This document shows, one piece after another, positions 36,838-58,330 of a stretch of 64,000 bases of DNA. Below the pieces are notes generated by a model. The model was given only the letters and a program-made list of their open reading frames with translations, searched no databases and was not told where the DNA came from. Source of the DNA: Dysidea avara (Eukaryota > Porifera > Demospongiae > Dictyoceratida > Dysideidae); contig NC_089277.1 of the NCBI RefSeq assembly GCF_963678975.1, positions 25,122,672-25,186,671 on the forward strand, in the 5' to 3' direction. The stretch's first letter is position 1. The number at the start of each line of letters is the position of its first letter. Both the position numbers and the translations under genes were made by a program.

Positions 36838-36988
36838 AGAGCATGAGAACTGAGGCATAAATAATTGGGCATAATTTGAGCATAATAGGTAAGCATTTAG
36901 CATAAATTTAAGCATAATAGGTAAAGTTTTTGAGCAGTGCAGCATAGCATAATAGGTAAAATTATGAGCATAATCGGCGAGTCCCTAG
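36838..36988. mobile_element. Right half of a second TAGGGACC-type hAT MITE
   Basis: Repeats the right part of the element at 29890-30346 (compare 30197-30346), including the GAGCATAATAGG repeats and the end GAGTCCCTA. Its left half is missing; the LINE fragment lies there instead. Its right end adjoins the first readable codons of the GGA-repeat pseudogene. Confidence 0.8.
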
Positions 36989-36989
36989 T

Positions 36990-39900
36990 GGAGGAACCAT
37001 TTCATCGCAAGATAATACATGCATCTGGTTTACAGGAGAAACCACAATATATTTTAACAACAACATAGCCAGGCAACATGGTGGAGCAATACATTCTGTT
37101 AGCAATACTAGTATAATACTCAATGAAACTAGTTGTGCTATATTCACAAGCAACACAGCAATGCAACAAGGTGGAACTTTATATTTATTTGATAAAAGTG
37201 TGCTAACATTTGGTGGTAACTCTAATGTGATGTACAGTAACAATACAGCCTTACAACAAGGTGGAGCTGTATATTCTGCACAGCATTCAAAGACTGTATT
37301 TACAGGAAGTTCTGTTAATATCTTTAGTGGAAGTTCTTCTGTTACCTTTACTAGAAATACAGCCATGCAACAAGGTGGAGCTGTATGTTTATTTTATAAT
37401 GCTGCTGCAGCAATTCAAGACAATTCCAATGTGACGTGTAGCAATAGTACAGCCATGCAACATGGAGGAGGTGTGTATGTACATGATAATACTAGCGTCA
37501 GCTTTGTATGAAACAGTAAGTTGTTTTTCATTACAACATGGCAGAAAGTGGTGGTGGAGCATTATATTCTTATGACCATTGTAACATTACAATAAGATAA
37601 TACTCTGAAGTGATGTTTATTAAAAATAGTGCTGTGCAGTATGGTGGAGCAATGTATTGTGATCATCACTCTGATGTTACACTAGAAGGAAACATTCCAG
37701 TGATATTTACAGGTAACACTGCTGAACATGGTGGAGCTGTTTGTGTTTCACAATCCATTATGAAGTTTGCAAATAATTCTGTACTTATGTTAAACAATAA
37801 CAGAGCAATAGGGAATGGAGGAGCTATGCATTTTAGTGATAACTTTACTGCAATACAGTATTTGATCACGGCTCTTTTATTTCATTCTTAAACAATATTG
37901 CTAATCGATATGATGGAGCTTTATACAGTGAACTAAGAGATAATGTATACAGTAAGATGTTATTAAACACTACAGGTATTAACTTTACCAGCAATACAGC
38001 ACCGATAGGTGACTCTGTTTACCTGGATATACCAGCATCTTGTGATGATAACTGCTTGAATAGAAGCATTATTGGTGTTTATAAGGAGATTGTAGAACAC
38101 GGCCAACTGTCTGGGCAGATTTACTCTCCTCCCAGAAAACTAATACTACACAAACCAGCTGTGTGCATTGATCATGACGTCACTAATTGTGGAATATATG
38201 TCATAAAGAATATAATGTTTGGTCAAAATATTATCAACCGTGGCTGTGTACTGGACTATTATGATCAACCTGTTGTTGAAACACAATTTATAGTGGATGG
38301 TAATGATGAAGATCACACCATTAATGGATCAAATAGTGTGTTAATTCATGTAATGGGTTACAAGAATTAGTGTAAAAGGATCTAAAATTTCTGGTCGAAC
38401 AAACTTTTCGATGGATCTTACTTCCCATTCTGGTAGCCAATCTGACATTTCCATACAATTAATAACTGAACTATCACCATGTCACCCTGGTTTCTATTAT
38501 GATGACACAACACAAAGGTGTGTATGCTACGACGATAATGATATGATAACTTGTTCTGATAGTTCATCATTTATCAGGAGAGGTTATTGGTTTGGAGTAG
38601 TTGATAATAAATCAACAGTGACAGTTTGTCCCAACAATTACTGCAACTTTACTTGTTGTGAAGACACTAAAGGATTTTATCACCTCTCTCCAGCAAGAAT
38701 GAATCAGTGTAGTTCACACATGTACAGATCTGGTACTGCTTGTGGTAGTTGTGAAGAAGGCTATACTCTCTCATTCGATTCTGTAAAATGTGTAAGTGTT
38801 GACAACTGTACCACAGGACAGACAGTGTTAGTAGTCACATTATCAATGATATACTGGATAGTCATAGTTATACTGGTGTTTATTATGATATGTGACCGGA
38901 TTTGCGAAATGGTACCTTTTCCACACATTTGACATACCAGCAAACAAATGATGTAATACATGACTCCTTATACTGATTAACTTGTTCTTAGTATCAAACT
39001 GTAGCCAGATACTGTAGCTACATTCTTGAAAATATCTAGCAATTATATGGCATGATCAAAAAGTTATGAAGCATTAAAGTTTTAAAAATTGGTCAAATTT
39101 TGAGTGTGAAAAGGGTCAAATTTTGAGTGTGAAAAGGGTACCTTTTTGCAAATTCAGTCACATATACTATCATGTTGGGATTGGTTATTTGTATGCTATT
39201 ACATACTATATATTATAGTATACTGAATATTTTAATCAGTCAAAATTTATACCATTCAAAAGGATGTTTAAAACAGTTACTACTTTGTCCAGTTTACTAA
39301 AAATCACTCCACAATTTTTAGGGCAACTCTGTTTAGCAAACAATATGAGTGGAATCGACCAACAGTTCATTCATTATGCACACCCACTAGCTGTCTCCAT
39401 CATCATAGCAATAGTCTGTCAATCAGCAAGAATATCTCGCCAGTTTTCATCATTTATAAGTAGAGGTATCATTCGCACTGTCTGTTATCTCTTGCTCTTA
39501 TCATACACTTCTGTAGCCACAACTTCATTACTGTTATTGAGATCACTGACATTTCATAATGTGGATAAGGTTTACACTTACCTATCACCTGACATAGAGT
39601 ACTGTCATGGTTGTCATCTACCTTATTTTATTGTAGCAGTGTTATGTACATTATAGTGATTGTGATTAGTCTACCACTTGTACTCCTTCTAGAACCATTC
39701 CTTAACAAGAAGATCAACTTTACTAGAATGAAGCCATTACTGGATCAGTTTCAAGGATGTTACAAATACAAGTATCGTTGCTTTGCTGCTTATTACATGA
39801 TTGTCGATAATTATTGCAAATCCATCCAACAATTATCTCTCCCAGTTTTTACTAATCTGTACAAGTGTGATATTGGCTGTTATAGTGATAATATTAAGAC

Positions 39901-40985
39901 CTTATAAGCACGAAATACTGAATATTTTTGATGGGTTGATTTTACAATTTGTGATACTGGCTGCACTGATACCACTTGCTGACAATGTTAGCAAACAATT
40001 ATCAACAACTACTATTATTATTGTAATGATCCTTCCATTGATCTTATTCACTGCTCTGGAACTGATAATACACAAAGACATCATAAAGATTGTTTCTACA
40101 AAGATTACTACACATATTAAGACTGCTACCACTAAAGACAAAAATGAGGTACCAATTGGTGATTTCGGTATTGTTGTTGATGATATTATGAGGATGAACA
40201 CCATCATCTGTGAAATGTGAGTTGTCAATGTTTCTAACTCATGTTAGAAGTTAGAACAATTTATCAGCATCCAGGTGTACTTTTTATAACAGAGGGGTAA
40301 ACACGACTGAAAGATCAGGAATGACATTTATTTGGTTATTTGATTATGTAAACTTAACTAGAATGAAGCCATTACTGAATCAGTTTATTATGATTATGAT
40401 TAAACTGAAACAATGCTTACACTAACCTGTCATTGTTCACTAACTCTCCTCCAGATTCACAGTTTAGCCCGTGACTCTTATTCTTTAAGAAAGTAGCCAG
40501 AAATCTATACAACAGCCCTATAAAGTCAAAAACAGTTTGATAATTCTGACTATTAGAATTCTCTGGCTGCTTCTAATCATTAGAGTCTTTCACAGTACTG
40601 GACTGTCTTCATTAATCATTCAAGATCATTGTAAAGCAGCTGCTTTGATTGCCTTAATGGTGGCGATCCCATGCCAATGTAAACTTGTTATATATACTTC
40701 TTACCTGGTTAAGAAGTACATCAAGAGTGCTTATTTCTATGGCTCTTTACAAATGAACTTGTAGTTTAGTAACAAACTTTTGGTACAATATTATACAATA
40801 TAATTATGTATTCAGCATTTATGAGCGTTAAGTCAGTACAGAAGTTATACTACAGTTGTGTATAATTATGGTAGATTATGTTGTTGTTGTTTATATGTAA
40901 CAGTCCTTTAAATTCAAGAGAAGATATTGATGTTACTCAGTACCGAGAGTCTTTTATGGAGGTGATGGATCAGATAGAAGACTGA
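36990..40985 (+). pseudogene. Broken GGA-repeat (Pmp-like) multi-membrane protein gene, 5'-truncated
   Basis: Remnant of a large surface protein: tandem repeats of the form FTxNTAxQQGGAVY (36990-37511, 37610-37891), then a Cys-rich segment (38411-38790; PCHPGFYYDD, CGSCEEGYTL), then hydrophobic membrane segments (38815-38890, 39163-39650, 39650-40216) including the motif MKPLLDQFQGCYKYKYRCF. This layout is common in sponge gene models annotated as chlamydial-Pmp-like. Damage: the 5' end is cut at the half MITE ending at 36988; stops or frame changes occur near 37511, 37600, 37900, 38370, 39225, 39650 and 39800; a 272-bp MITE sits inside a membrane segment at 38891-39162. The end is still legible: exon end 40216 (GTGAGT donor) joins in phase to a last exon 40904-40985 coding for an acidic tail and TGA. 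The intron between repeats a scrap of the MKPLL region near 40355. No function is expected. Confidence 0.75.
38891..39162. mobile_element. TGTGACC-family MITE, 272 bp, inside the GGA-repeat pseudogene
   Basis: Ends TGTGACCGGATTTGCGAAA and TTTGCAAATTCAGTCACA, with TA on both sides. It splits a hydrophobic segment of the pseudogene: VILVFIM before it and YHVGIGYLYAITYY after it are in register once the insert and one TA are ignored. Confidence 0.85.
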
Positions 40986-41392
40986 TGTAGCTATCCAGTG
41001 AGATGAAAAATGACAGTAACAATTATACAATCACACATATACACATTTACTGTTTGGTACTTGTATTATACTGTATAGTATATGCGCAGAACATGTATAA
41101 TTATGATTATAGAGTATTAGATTTTGAGATACTGTTGTAAGTTTGACACTTATTGTGTTAGAACATGGCTTTTATGATTATCATCATAACACAATGATGA
41201 TGTATTCTAAAGCTGTTCAATATGGTGCAATAAATGACCCTGATTGTTCTGTTAGAATGTGTTTAATGTTATGTGACTAGGTATGTTGCTGTGATATGTT
41301 GATTGTTCTATTAGAGTGTTTAAATTACTATGCCAATGTTAAATGTTCTATAATAGAACAGTTGATAGTGGTATGGTTATCATCTGTCATTG
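40986..41392. other. Spacer before duplication copy B
   Basis: AT-rich unique sequence. It contains several copies of a TTCTATTAGAGT-like motif (near 41240, 41305, 41345). The left boundary of copy B is at about 41393; in copy A the same sequence starts at base 1-2 of the window, so copy A may extend further left. Confidence 0.6.
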
Positions 41393-42470
41393 AGGCAACG
41401 GCTCTGGGAATCCATTGAAAGAACAGGTAAACTGCTAGAGATAATATTGTTCTAATAGAGCATTCACACTATACTCAACTGTATGGAACTGTCATGTAGA
41501 TCTCACCAACTGAAAATTTCAGCTAGTCTTTTAAACTATTTATGTGTAATCTATTAATAATGTAGAAAAGGATTTATGAACACCCAAAGTCACAACAGAA
41601 CAAGTAGTCATTAAGTCTATTATGTTCCAAAATCCTCCAGTTATTCTTTTTCGCAGCTCATTTACTACTCTCAAAATTATTCCTGAACTTTATTTGCACC
41701 AATCAAATGTATATTAATTAGGGCATTGATATATAAGGGACTACTAACTATAATGGACTCTAAATCAACTGAGTGACTGCTCTATTCCAGTATATATAAT
41801 ATGCTTGCTTTTGAAAAGATTTTTGCTTTACACTGCAAGCAAGCAAAACTCACAGCCACTTATTCCAGGACTCATCCCGAATACATATTCAAATTCTCTT
41901 CACTAAAATATCTCTTATTCCCAAACACATTCTGGCATAAGACACATGCCTAAGAACCAAGATACAAAAATTGGAGTCAAAACCGCTGAATTAGCATAAT
42001 TTATATACTTTCAGATTACTCTCCAACTATATAGCACTGTGAACCAGACTACTCTCCAACTATATATATAGTGCTGTGAACCAGATTACTCTCCAACTAT
42101 ATAATGCTGTGAACCAGACTCTATTACACGTTTATATACATTAAACAATATAAATGCATATCCCAGTCCCACCCCTGATAACTAACACGTAAAGTACAGT
42201 AGTAATTAAAGTTGGCAGTGGTATTTATAAGTGAGTACGTTTGTTGATATATATACTTGTTAAATTTGCTCAATTAATTTATTACACTCACTAACATTTT
42301 TGGTTGCCACTAGACTTGCTTACTGCATGCATGGATAGGAGAGTATCAAAATGATAAACCCACAAATTCTGCTACAAAGAACACTACACTTAGCTACCAT
42401 CTTTGACATCAGATTGGTACGTGTGGCACTTTACGTAAACTCAGTAACAGTTGAAGGAATAGTCTCATTG

Positions 42471-43141
42471 CTAACTTTACATCACTAATGATTTTTACAC
42501 AAATGTTTATTTACACTGAAGACGGTTTGAAGATTAACCTGATTAACATTAAAAGAAATTTGCTGAAAGAAAGTTGTTTTCTGTTGGTGACTATAGAGTG
42601 GAACACAACCACGAGTGGAATTACAATTTCTTGCACAATATATTTTGTGGATTAGATCTTGGTCTCTCCACACTTTGGCCTAAATTGCGATTGTTTTTAT
42701 TGTGGTACTTCACTGATTATTGATTATACTACTAAGCTACTGTGCTAATAATCTTAAATACAGTAACATAGAGCTGAGCTTTGAAAGAAAGAATTGCTAC
42801 CAAGAATTGACACCGTGTCCATGAAGACTTTGGAGAGGTCAGTTTTCTCAGATTCAATACTTAAATGTTGTATGATACAGCTATAGCAGACAAGGAGAGG
42901 TTTAATGGTGTTCCTAACCGGGATTTACAAGAAAAATGATTAAGCTCATAATAACCGACGCATAGTATTTGCACTGTTAGCTAACATAAAATACACTGAT
43001 ATATGAGGAAATGGTATAGCAGATATCACTTTATTTCATTGCTATCCTTACACACTAAACATCTTTCGAACCAACTCTATTGCTTGTATCTTGAAGTCAC
43101 AAAACTGTTGTTCGTATTGAGTACATAATTATTCACAACTA
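42471..43141. other. 665-bp segment present only in copy B
   Basis: Copy A reads straight across (ATTGCTAGATGAG at about 1886), while copy B has 665 extra bases between two CTA triplets (42471-42473, 43139-43141). There are no inverted ends. It may be an insertion with a 3-bp duplication or sequence lost from copy A by CTA microhomology deletion. No coding content recognised. Confidence 0.6.
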
Positions 43142-43680
43142 GATGAGATAATTATCACTTAGGATGTCCTGCATGGGCTCTCTACTTTTGTAACAGATAG
43201 TATCCCTTAAGTTCAGACTGCAGCAGTTGTAAGCTATCATATGAAGGCCTTGAAGACTTATTAAAAAAATTCAGCATTAGTTTACCCTCTAAATCAAGAC
43301 ATTGAAGAATGGGGCAAGCAATGGCTAATTGTTCCAAATGATCAGAATGAACTGGCTTGACATTTTCCAAACTGAACTCAGTCACAAAAATGAGGTTGTA
43401 ATGGCTTTACTTAGTATAGCTAGCTACATTGTCATCAAACAGAAAACTGCCAAAGATGTTAGGTGAGCCAATCTTTGCTCTAGATCTGTGAACCAGTTTT
43501 CCATCACAAAAACAGTTTTTCAGTGACACACATGTTAATAAAGTTTTCCACATTTTTATAGACTTCTGCATCTCACCAAGACTATGCGGAAATTCGATTG
43601 TGGGTGTCGAACGTTTAATTTAGAATTTTCTAAATAAAGGCGCATCAAAATTAATTATTAGACCTTGAGGCTCGAGAACG

Positions 43681-43728
43681 GTGGTAGGCAAGGACAGTCC
43701 ATCAAGCCCGGGTAAAAAAAAAAAAAAA
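43681..43728 (+). mobile_element. 48-bp retroposed fragment with poly(A), copy B only
   Basis: 33 bases beginning GTGGTAGGCAAGGACAGTCC and ending GCCCGGGT are followed by 15 A residues and flanked by GAACG (43676-43680, 43729-43733). Copy A has one GAACG and no insert (about 2428). Target duplication plus A tail is the mark of LINE-machinery retroposition of a severely 5'-truncated RNA; the source RNA is not identified. Confidence 0.75.
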
Positions 43729-43804
43729 GAACGCTACTTTTGAACAGTTGAGAAAATCGTGATATTGTGTAATGAATACTTCACTGCTTCATGTGTAGAA
43801 AAAG

Positions 43805-52978
<9,174 letters not shown>

Positions 52979-53412
52979 TTGTGTCCTAGGTTGATTAACA
53001 AATTATTTATAAATTTTTAATGAAGAGCACGTATTTTTTGATATTTATTGTTTATTCTGTACAGTGTACTGAATGAATATTTGAAATTAGCATCTCTTAT
53101 ACGTAGCTAATGTAGATACCACATTTTAAGAAAACCAGTGGGCGTACGGTGCTATGTTATGTGCAGCAATGAAATATATTCATCCATGAAAAGTGCTTTT
53201 AAGTTGCATGTTTATAATATAATTTATACACTGTAGCTATACCATTAGTGCCCCATTCTGACGCTTGTTTCTTGGAAATGTGCTAATTACAAATCGCTTC
53301 CTTAGATGGTGTTACATATGATTCTGGGAATCCGCGGGAAATACCCTCATGTAATAGGTTTGTGTTTAGTTTCTGAGAAAGGAGATTTCGCAGAATAGAC
53401 GCTTGGTAGGGG

Positions 53413-56400
53413 ATGAGCATTGATAGCGAAAGAGAACCACTTCTTGGTGAAGACAGGGTAAGTAGCTATATAGTATGCGCGTTCTATTCCGCGGCATTGT
53501 CGTACGTTATGTGTTTATTATGTTAAAAGTGTATACGACAGAAATTTTACCACGTCATAGACAGCAGCGTATAGTTTTACATCACTTGAATTATCGGCCT
53601 TTGCCCTCATCATCAACCCAGTAGTGCACACCTTGCATAATTGTACAAAGTATAGTACCAAATTCCCTAGTACTGGGGCTCAGAAGCTTGTCAAAACCCC
53701 ACCATGTCCCCACCTTGGGTTTCTATAGAGGATTTTAGTTATCTATTATTAATTTTTGGTTTGCTGCTGTCAAAAGCCCCATGTCAAATTCCCAGTAAAT
53801 GTATGGGGATCTCCAGGGGTGGGGGGCTTGACATTGATAGGTGCATTACTCCAACTCAGGCTAAATCTAGCTTGAGGAACGAAGCTGGACAAGCATGCAC
53901 TCAGCAGCAACCATATCTACCCAAAGCCAAGGTCGTACATGTGGCAGGCAGGTCTACACTGTAGACTAGTTGGCCTATCCTGCAAATAAAAGAAAGGCCG
54001 GTACTAAAAATATCTGTGATTGAATAAGGGTGTCATATAGTTAAGACAGATTTTACATTATTATTTTATGGGTTTCCTGATAGGTATGCCAGGGCTATTA
54101 TCATTGTCCATTATGGCCATTGTTACAGTCCAAGATTTATGCTACTCACAAAAATATGTGGCCTTTATAGGGATTAAAGCCTTCTCTTTGTAGATTAATA
54201 AGGGGCACAAGTGCTTGTTCATGTGGTATGATGAATCATGATTGACAGAAATACATTATGATCACTTTGTACACTAAAGACACATTTGGGAATTGTTATA
54301 ATGCATGGCCAACAGGTGACCTTATCATACAGTGATATGGTTACACAGGTTTCATCAAACTGGTTGGGGCTAATAAGCTTATCAATAAAATCCTCACTGT
54401 TATGTCCTCACTTCCTATTACTGGTTTCTATTGTGGATGTGATTAATCTAAAATATTAATAGCTTTTGCCACACCAAACTTACATTGTCTAAAGTCCCAG
54501 GGGTAAGGCAAAGCATATATGTCAAATTTGTAGTTGGTGACAGTGGGGCTTGATAGGTGTATTGTTTTCAATTACCATAATTTGCTTTAATTTCGTGCAA
54601 ATTTTTTTGTGTAAAAATATTTTCGTATGATTTACGTGAATGACTGCTCTATTAGGTAGTTCAATCTTATGTAAAAATTTTTGTGTAAGAAATTTTCTTA
54701 AAAAGTTTTGCATGCAAAAATTATTTTACAACAACAACAAAAAAAGCAAATTACAGTGTTTACATCACAACATTGATATTTTTTCAAAAGCTTTGCAAAG
54801 TATATTGCCTCAAATTTTCAATAGTGCCTATACAAGTTACAAGTAAGGTTTGTGGAACAAAAATGTGTTAAGCTAATTGATATTAGGGCTCAAACGAATA
54901 GCCGATTATTCGTATTAATATTCGTTGGCATAGTATTCGAATAATAAAATTAACCCCCGAATATTCGCACGTGATCGTTATACAATGGCACATGATTAGC
55001 TGTAAGCAATTAAGGAAGCGGAGATGATGCTATTGAATGGAAAGAATGGTGGTGAAGAAGCGAACAGTAGAAATAGCATTAGGCAGCCACTAATTGGTGA
55101 AGATGTACTAATGCTGTGGCAGATCGCCGTAAGCACAAGACTTCATATGGATTCATGGCTTACTCCAGATACTTCTACTTTGTTATAAACACTTTCCATC
55201 ACAATATCGCTGCAGTAATCCTTTCAGAAAAGGCACTATGCTACCCTTTTCTTCTCAGTAAGTTATTCATAGGCTTCTTGGTAGTGACCACCTTAATTAC
55301 TGGATTGCATTCATAGCAATGAAACCTTACACCGAATATTCGAGTATTCGGACAATAGTTGAGTAAATATTCGAATACAGAAAACTACTATTCGTTTGAG
55401 CCTTAATTGATATATATGTGTGACATTAATACTCATCAATATAATGTTTCTCCTCTACTTCATTTTATAACTTGCCAAAAATTCATCATTTACAGACAGA
55501 CTACACGGTACACAAGTTGTGGATGACTGTGTGGTACACGTTTAACTGCGTGATAGTTATAATATTGACAGTAATTGTCAAAGTATTTATTTTTAAGAGA
55601 TATAGTGGGTGCAACAAATGCAATCATTATGCTTGAGTCATAGCATTAATACTCTTTGTTCGTGATTTTATATAGATGGTTACTAAGGCTAATAATTATA
55701 GCAAATTTGATGATGAGGATGATGAAAATCCAAAGTCACGTGTAAGTAGACACATGTTCATATTAATATAGTGTGTGTAGTGTTTGTGTGCATGTATATA
55801 GTGAGTGTGTGTTGTGTGTGTTTGTGAGTGAGTACGTGCATGTTTATTTATCAGTTATATGCAGCATTGAACTGTGTGATTGATGCATTGCATTTTTATG
55901 TAGTGTGACTGTGCTTGGAGTCTGCTTGGGTACGTCATTAGATACCATCATGTATTTAAAGATTTCATGTGATTTGTGGACTTTTTCCACCATTTAGCTG
56001 GATCGGATGGTTGTTTCGTACAATATTTGTTACTCCTACAAGCTGGATAAAGAGGAAATCACAGTAAGTTTATAACAGAATGCAACTTACAGTGCAGTGT
56101 ATAAAAATGTGAATATCATATACAGACCATACATACACAAGGGTGTCAGAGAAGACGTAACCAGTGAGGCCGGAGCCTTACCACTTTTTTACTTAGCATT
56201 TATTTGTTTATTTAGTAAGGCTTTACAGCACAAGTACTGAAGGTCTGTAGGACACCTAGTCCTACAGCCTGTTTGAAGATGTTAGAATTATTAAATGTGT
56301 TTGAAAAAGTGGAGAAAAGGGGAAAAAAATTCATGACTGGACCTCAATCCTATAGCCAACTGATTTACACTCTTGCAGCCATCTAATTTATGCTCAAATG

Positions 56401-58298
56401 CTTGCAGGAGTCTGCCAGGCAGTCAGAATGTATTCTCATGTTTAATGGAAACAACTGATGGACACAACTGATGGAAAGTACACTTGTCTAACCTGTCCTT
56501 CACCCTGAGCAGTTTCATGTACACTTTGTCTGTATTAAGTGCCTAGCCCTCTAAAAGTAATACCGTCATATTTAGCTTTAGCTTTGTTTCTCTTTGTAGA
56601 ACTTTGCTTACAGTTTATCTCTTAATTCAAATGGTAAGGCTTTAGTGTACAGAGGTGCTCTTTGGGCAGTGTCCATTTTTATCCCTAAAATTAAACACTT
56701 GTCAGGTAGCTAGCTAGTATTTTGCACATGGTATTACAGCCCAAAATTGCTTCCAAAATGGCATCTCAAAATGTGAAATTTTCTTTTTGTTCTAGGGGAG
56801 CATGCCCCCTAGACCCCCTAGCTGATTCGTATACCACTTTTACCTTTACTCAGTACATACTTCTACTGTATTATCACAAAGAGATAACAAATGTTGTTAC
56901 CAATTAATTATGAATACTGTATTTGACCGGTTAATAGCTGCAGCTCGTACAATAGCCACCCCCAGATAGTAGCCGCTCCACAGCCTAGAATTATTGTCAT
57001 ATGAGCCACCCTCGGATAAGAGTCACGGCTTGTATCTGAATATATACTGATGCAAGGATATGTTTGAAGCAGAAACTGGGCAAAGGAGTTGTTGTAAGCC
57101 AGGAAATAATGTTTTGGAGAGAAATTAAAATAAATTATACCATTAAAGGATGATTAAACAAGGTCAGTCACTCATGAAACCATATAAACACTGCAGGATG
57201 CTGCCACACAAGCCCACCTTCCACGTGGTTTTCCTTGCTGAAAGTTATAGTAGCCATGGCTATTAACCGGGAAAATACGGTAGTACTTAAAATAATTATA
57301 TTACTGTAGTGATCATTACTCAAAGCTTAACTGGCAGTGTAACATCTGTATATCTGTGTAAAATACTAGTATACGGAAATTATAGCTAGTTGAAAACTGC
57401 CACATTATCCACAAGAAAAATGTGGACACAAGTGGTAGTAAGCACCACATCATTGTTGCAAACACGACAGTCATTGTGTTAATATGTGGGCTTGAGGGTA
57501 AAATTCATGGAAAATTTCTACCATGTAATAATTATTTTCTTATTTTTTGTAGGACTTGGTTTGAAATGCATGTGTTTTATGGAGAGCTACCACCAGAAGG
57601 TTTGTGTGAAGTAAATATGCAGTAGACTCTCAGTTCAGAACATATTATAGTTCCATGAGCCATGACTTAATTTGGTTGTACAAAATACTCTAATTGAACA
57701 GTCAGTACAACAGAAGTCTATACTGTAGGTATCCTCTTTTATGTGTCGTGTACTGATGCTCAAACCATACCTTTTACCTTACTTGCTCATAAAGCTGTAC
57801 TACTTTTAAAACATGTGTCAAATATGCAAAACTACAATAGACTGGGAGTACTACTGTGCTTTTGGCAGCTACTGTAGACTGAAATTCTCTAATAATACAT
57901 TTAGTATAATACTCTAGGAAATTTTGTGAGTTTAGAAGCATAATGCGAGAGAGTGATATAATGTAGGTGAAAAATTGGCATTTTTGCATAATAATATGAG
58001 AAATCTCAGGACCAATCACTTCCAACTATGTACCTCTTACTCTCTTATCAATATGTGACATGCTTTATGACTTTTTACAATTTTTGTCAGTAAGAATTTG
58101 CTTTTCAGCTTTATATCTGTACAGTATATATCTGGACTTATAAAGGAACAAAATAGCAGATACACTGTACAGTAGTACGTACTAGTAATACACATTTGTG
58201 ACTGGATCCCCACATGATTGCACATTTTCAAATTCCATTTATTTTAAACCAGGAGCGCCCACTTTACTGAGATTGTTTTCGTAAAAGTTTGTGTGCGT

Positions 58299-58330
<32 letters not shown>

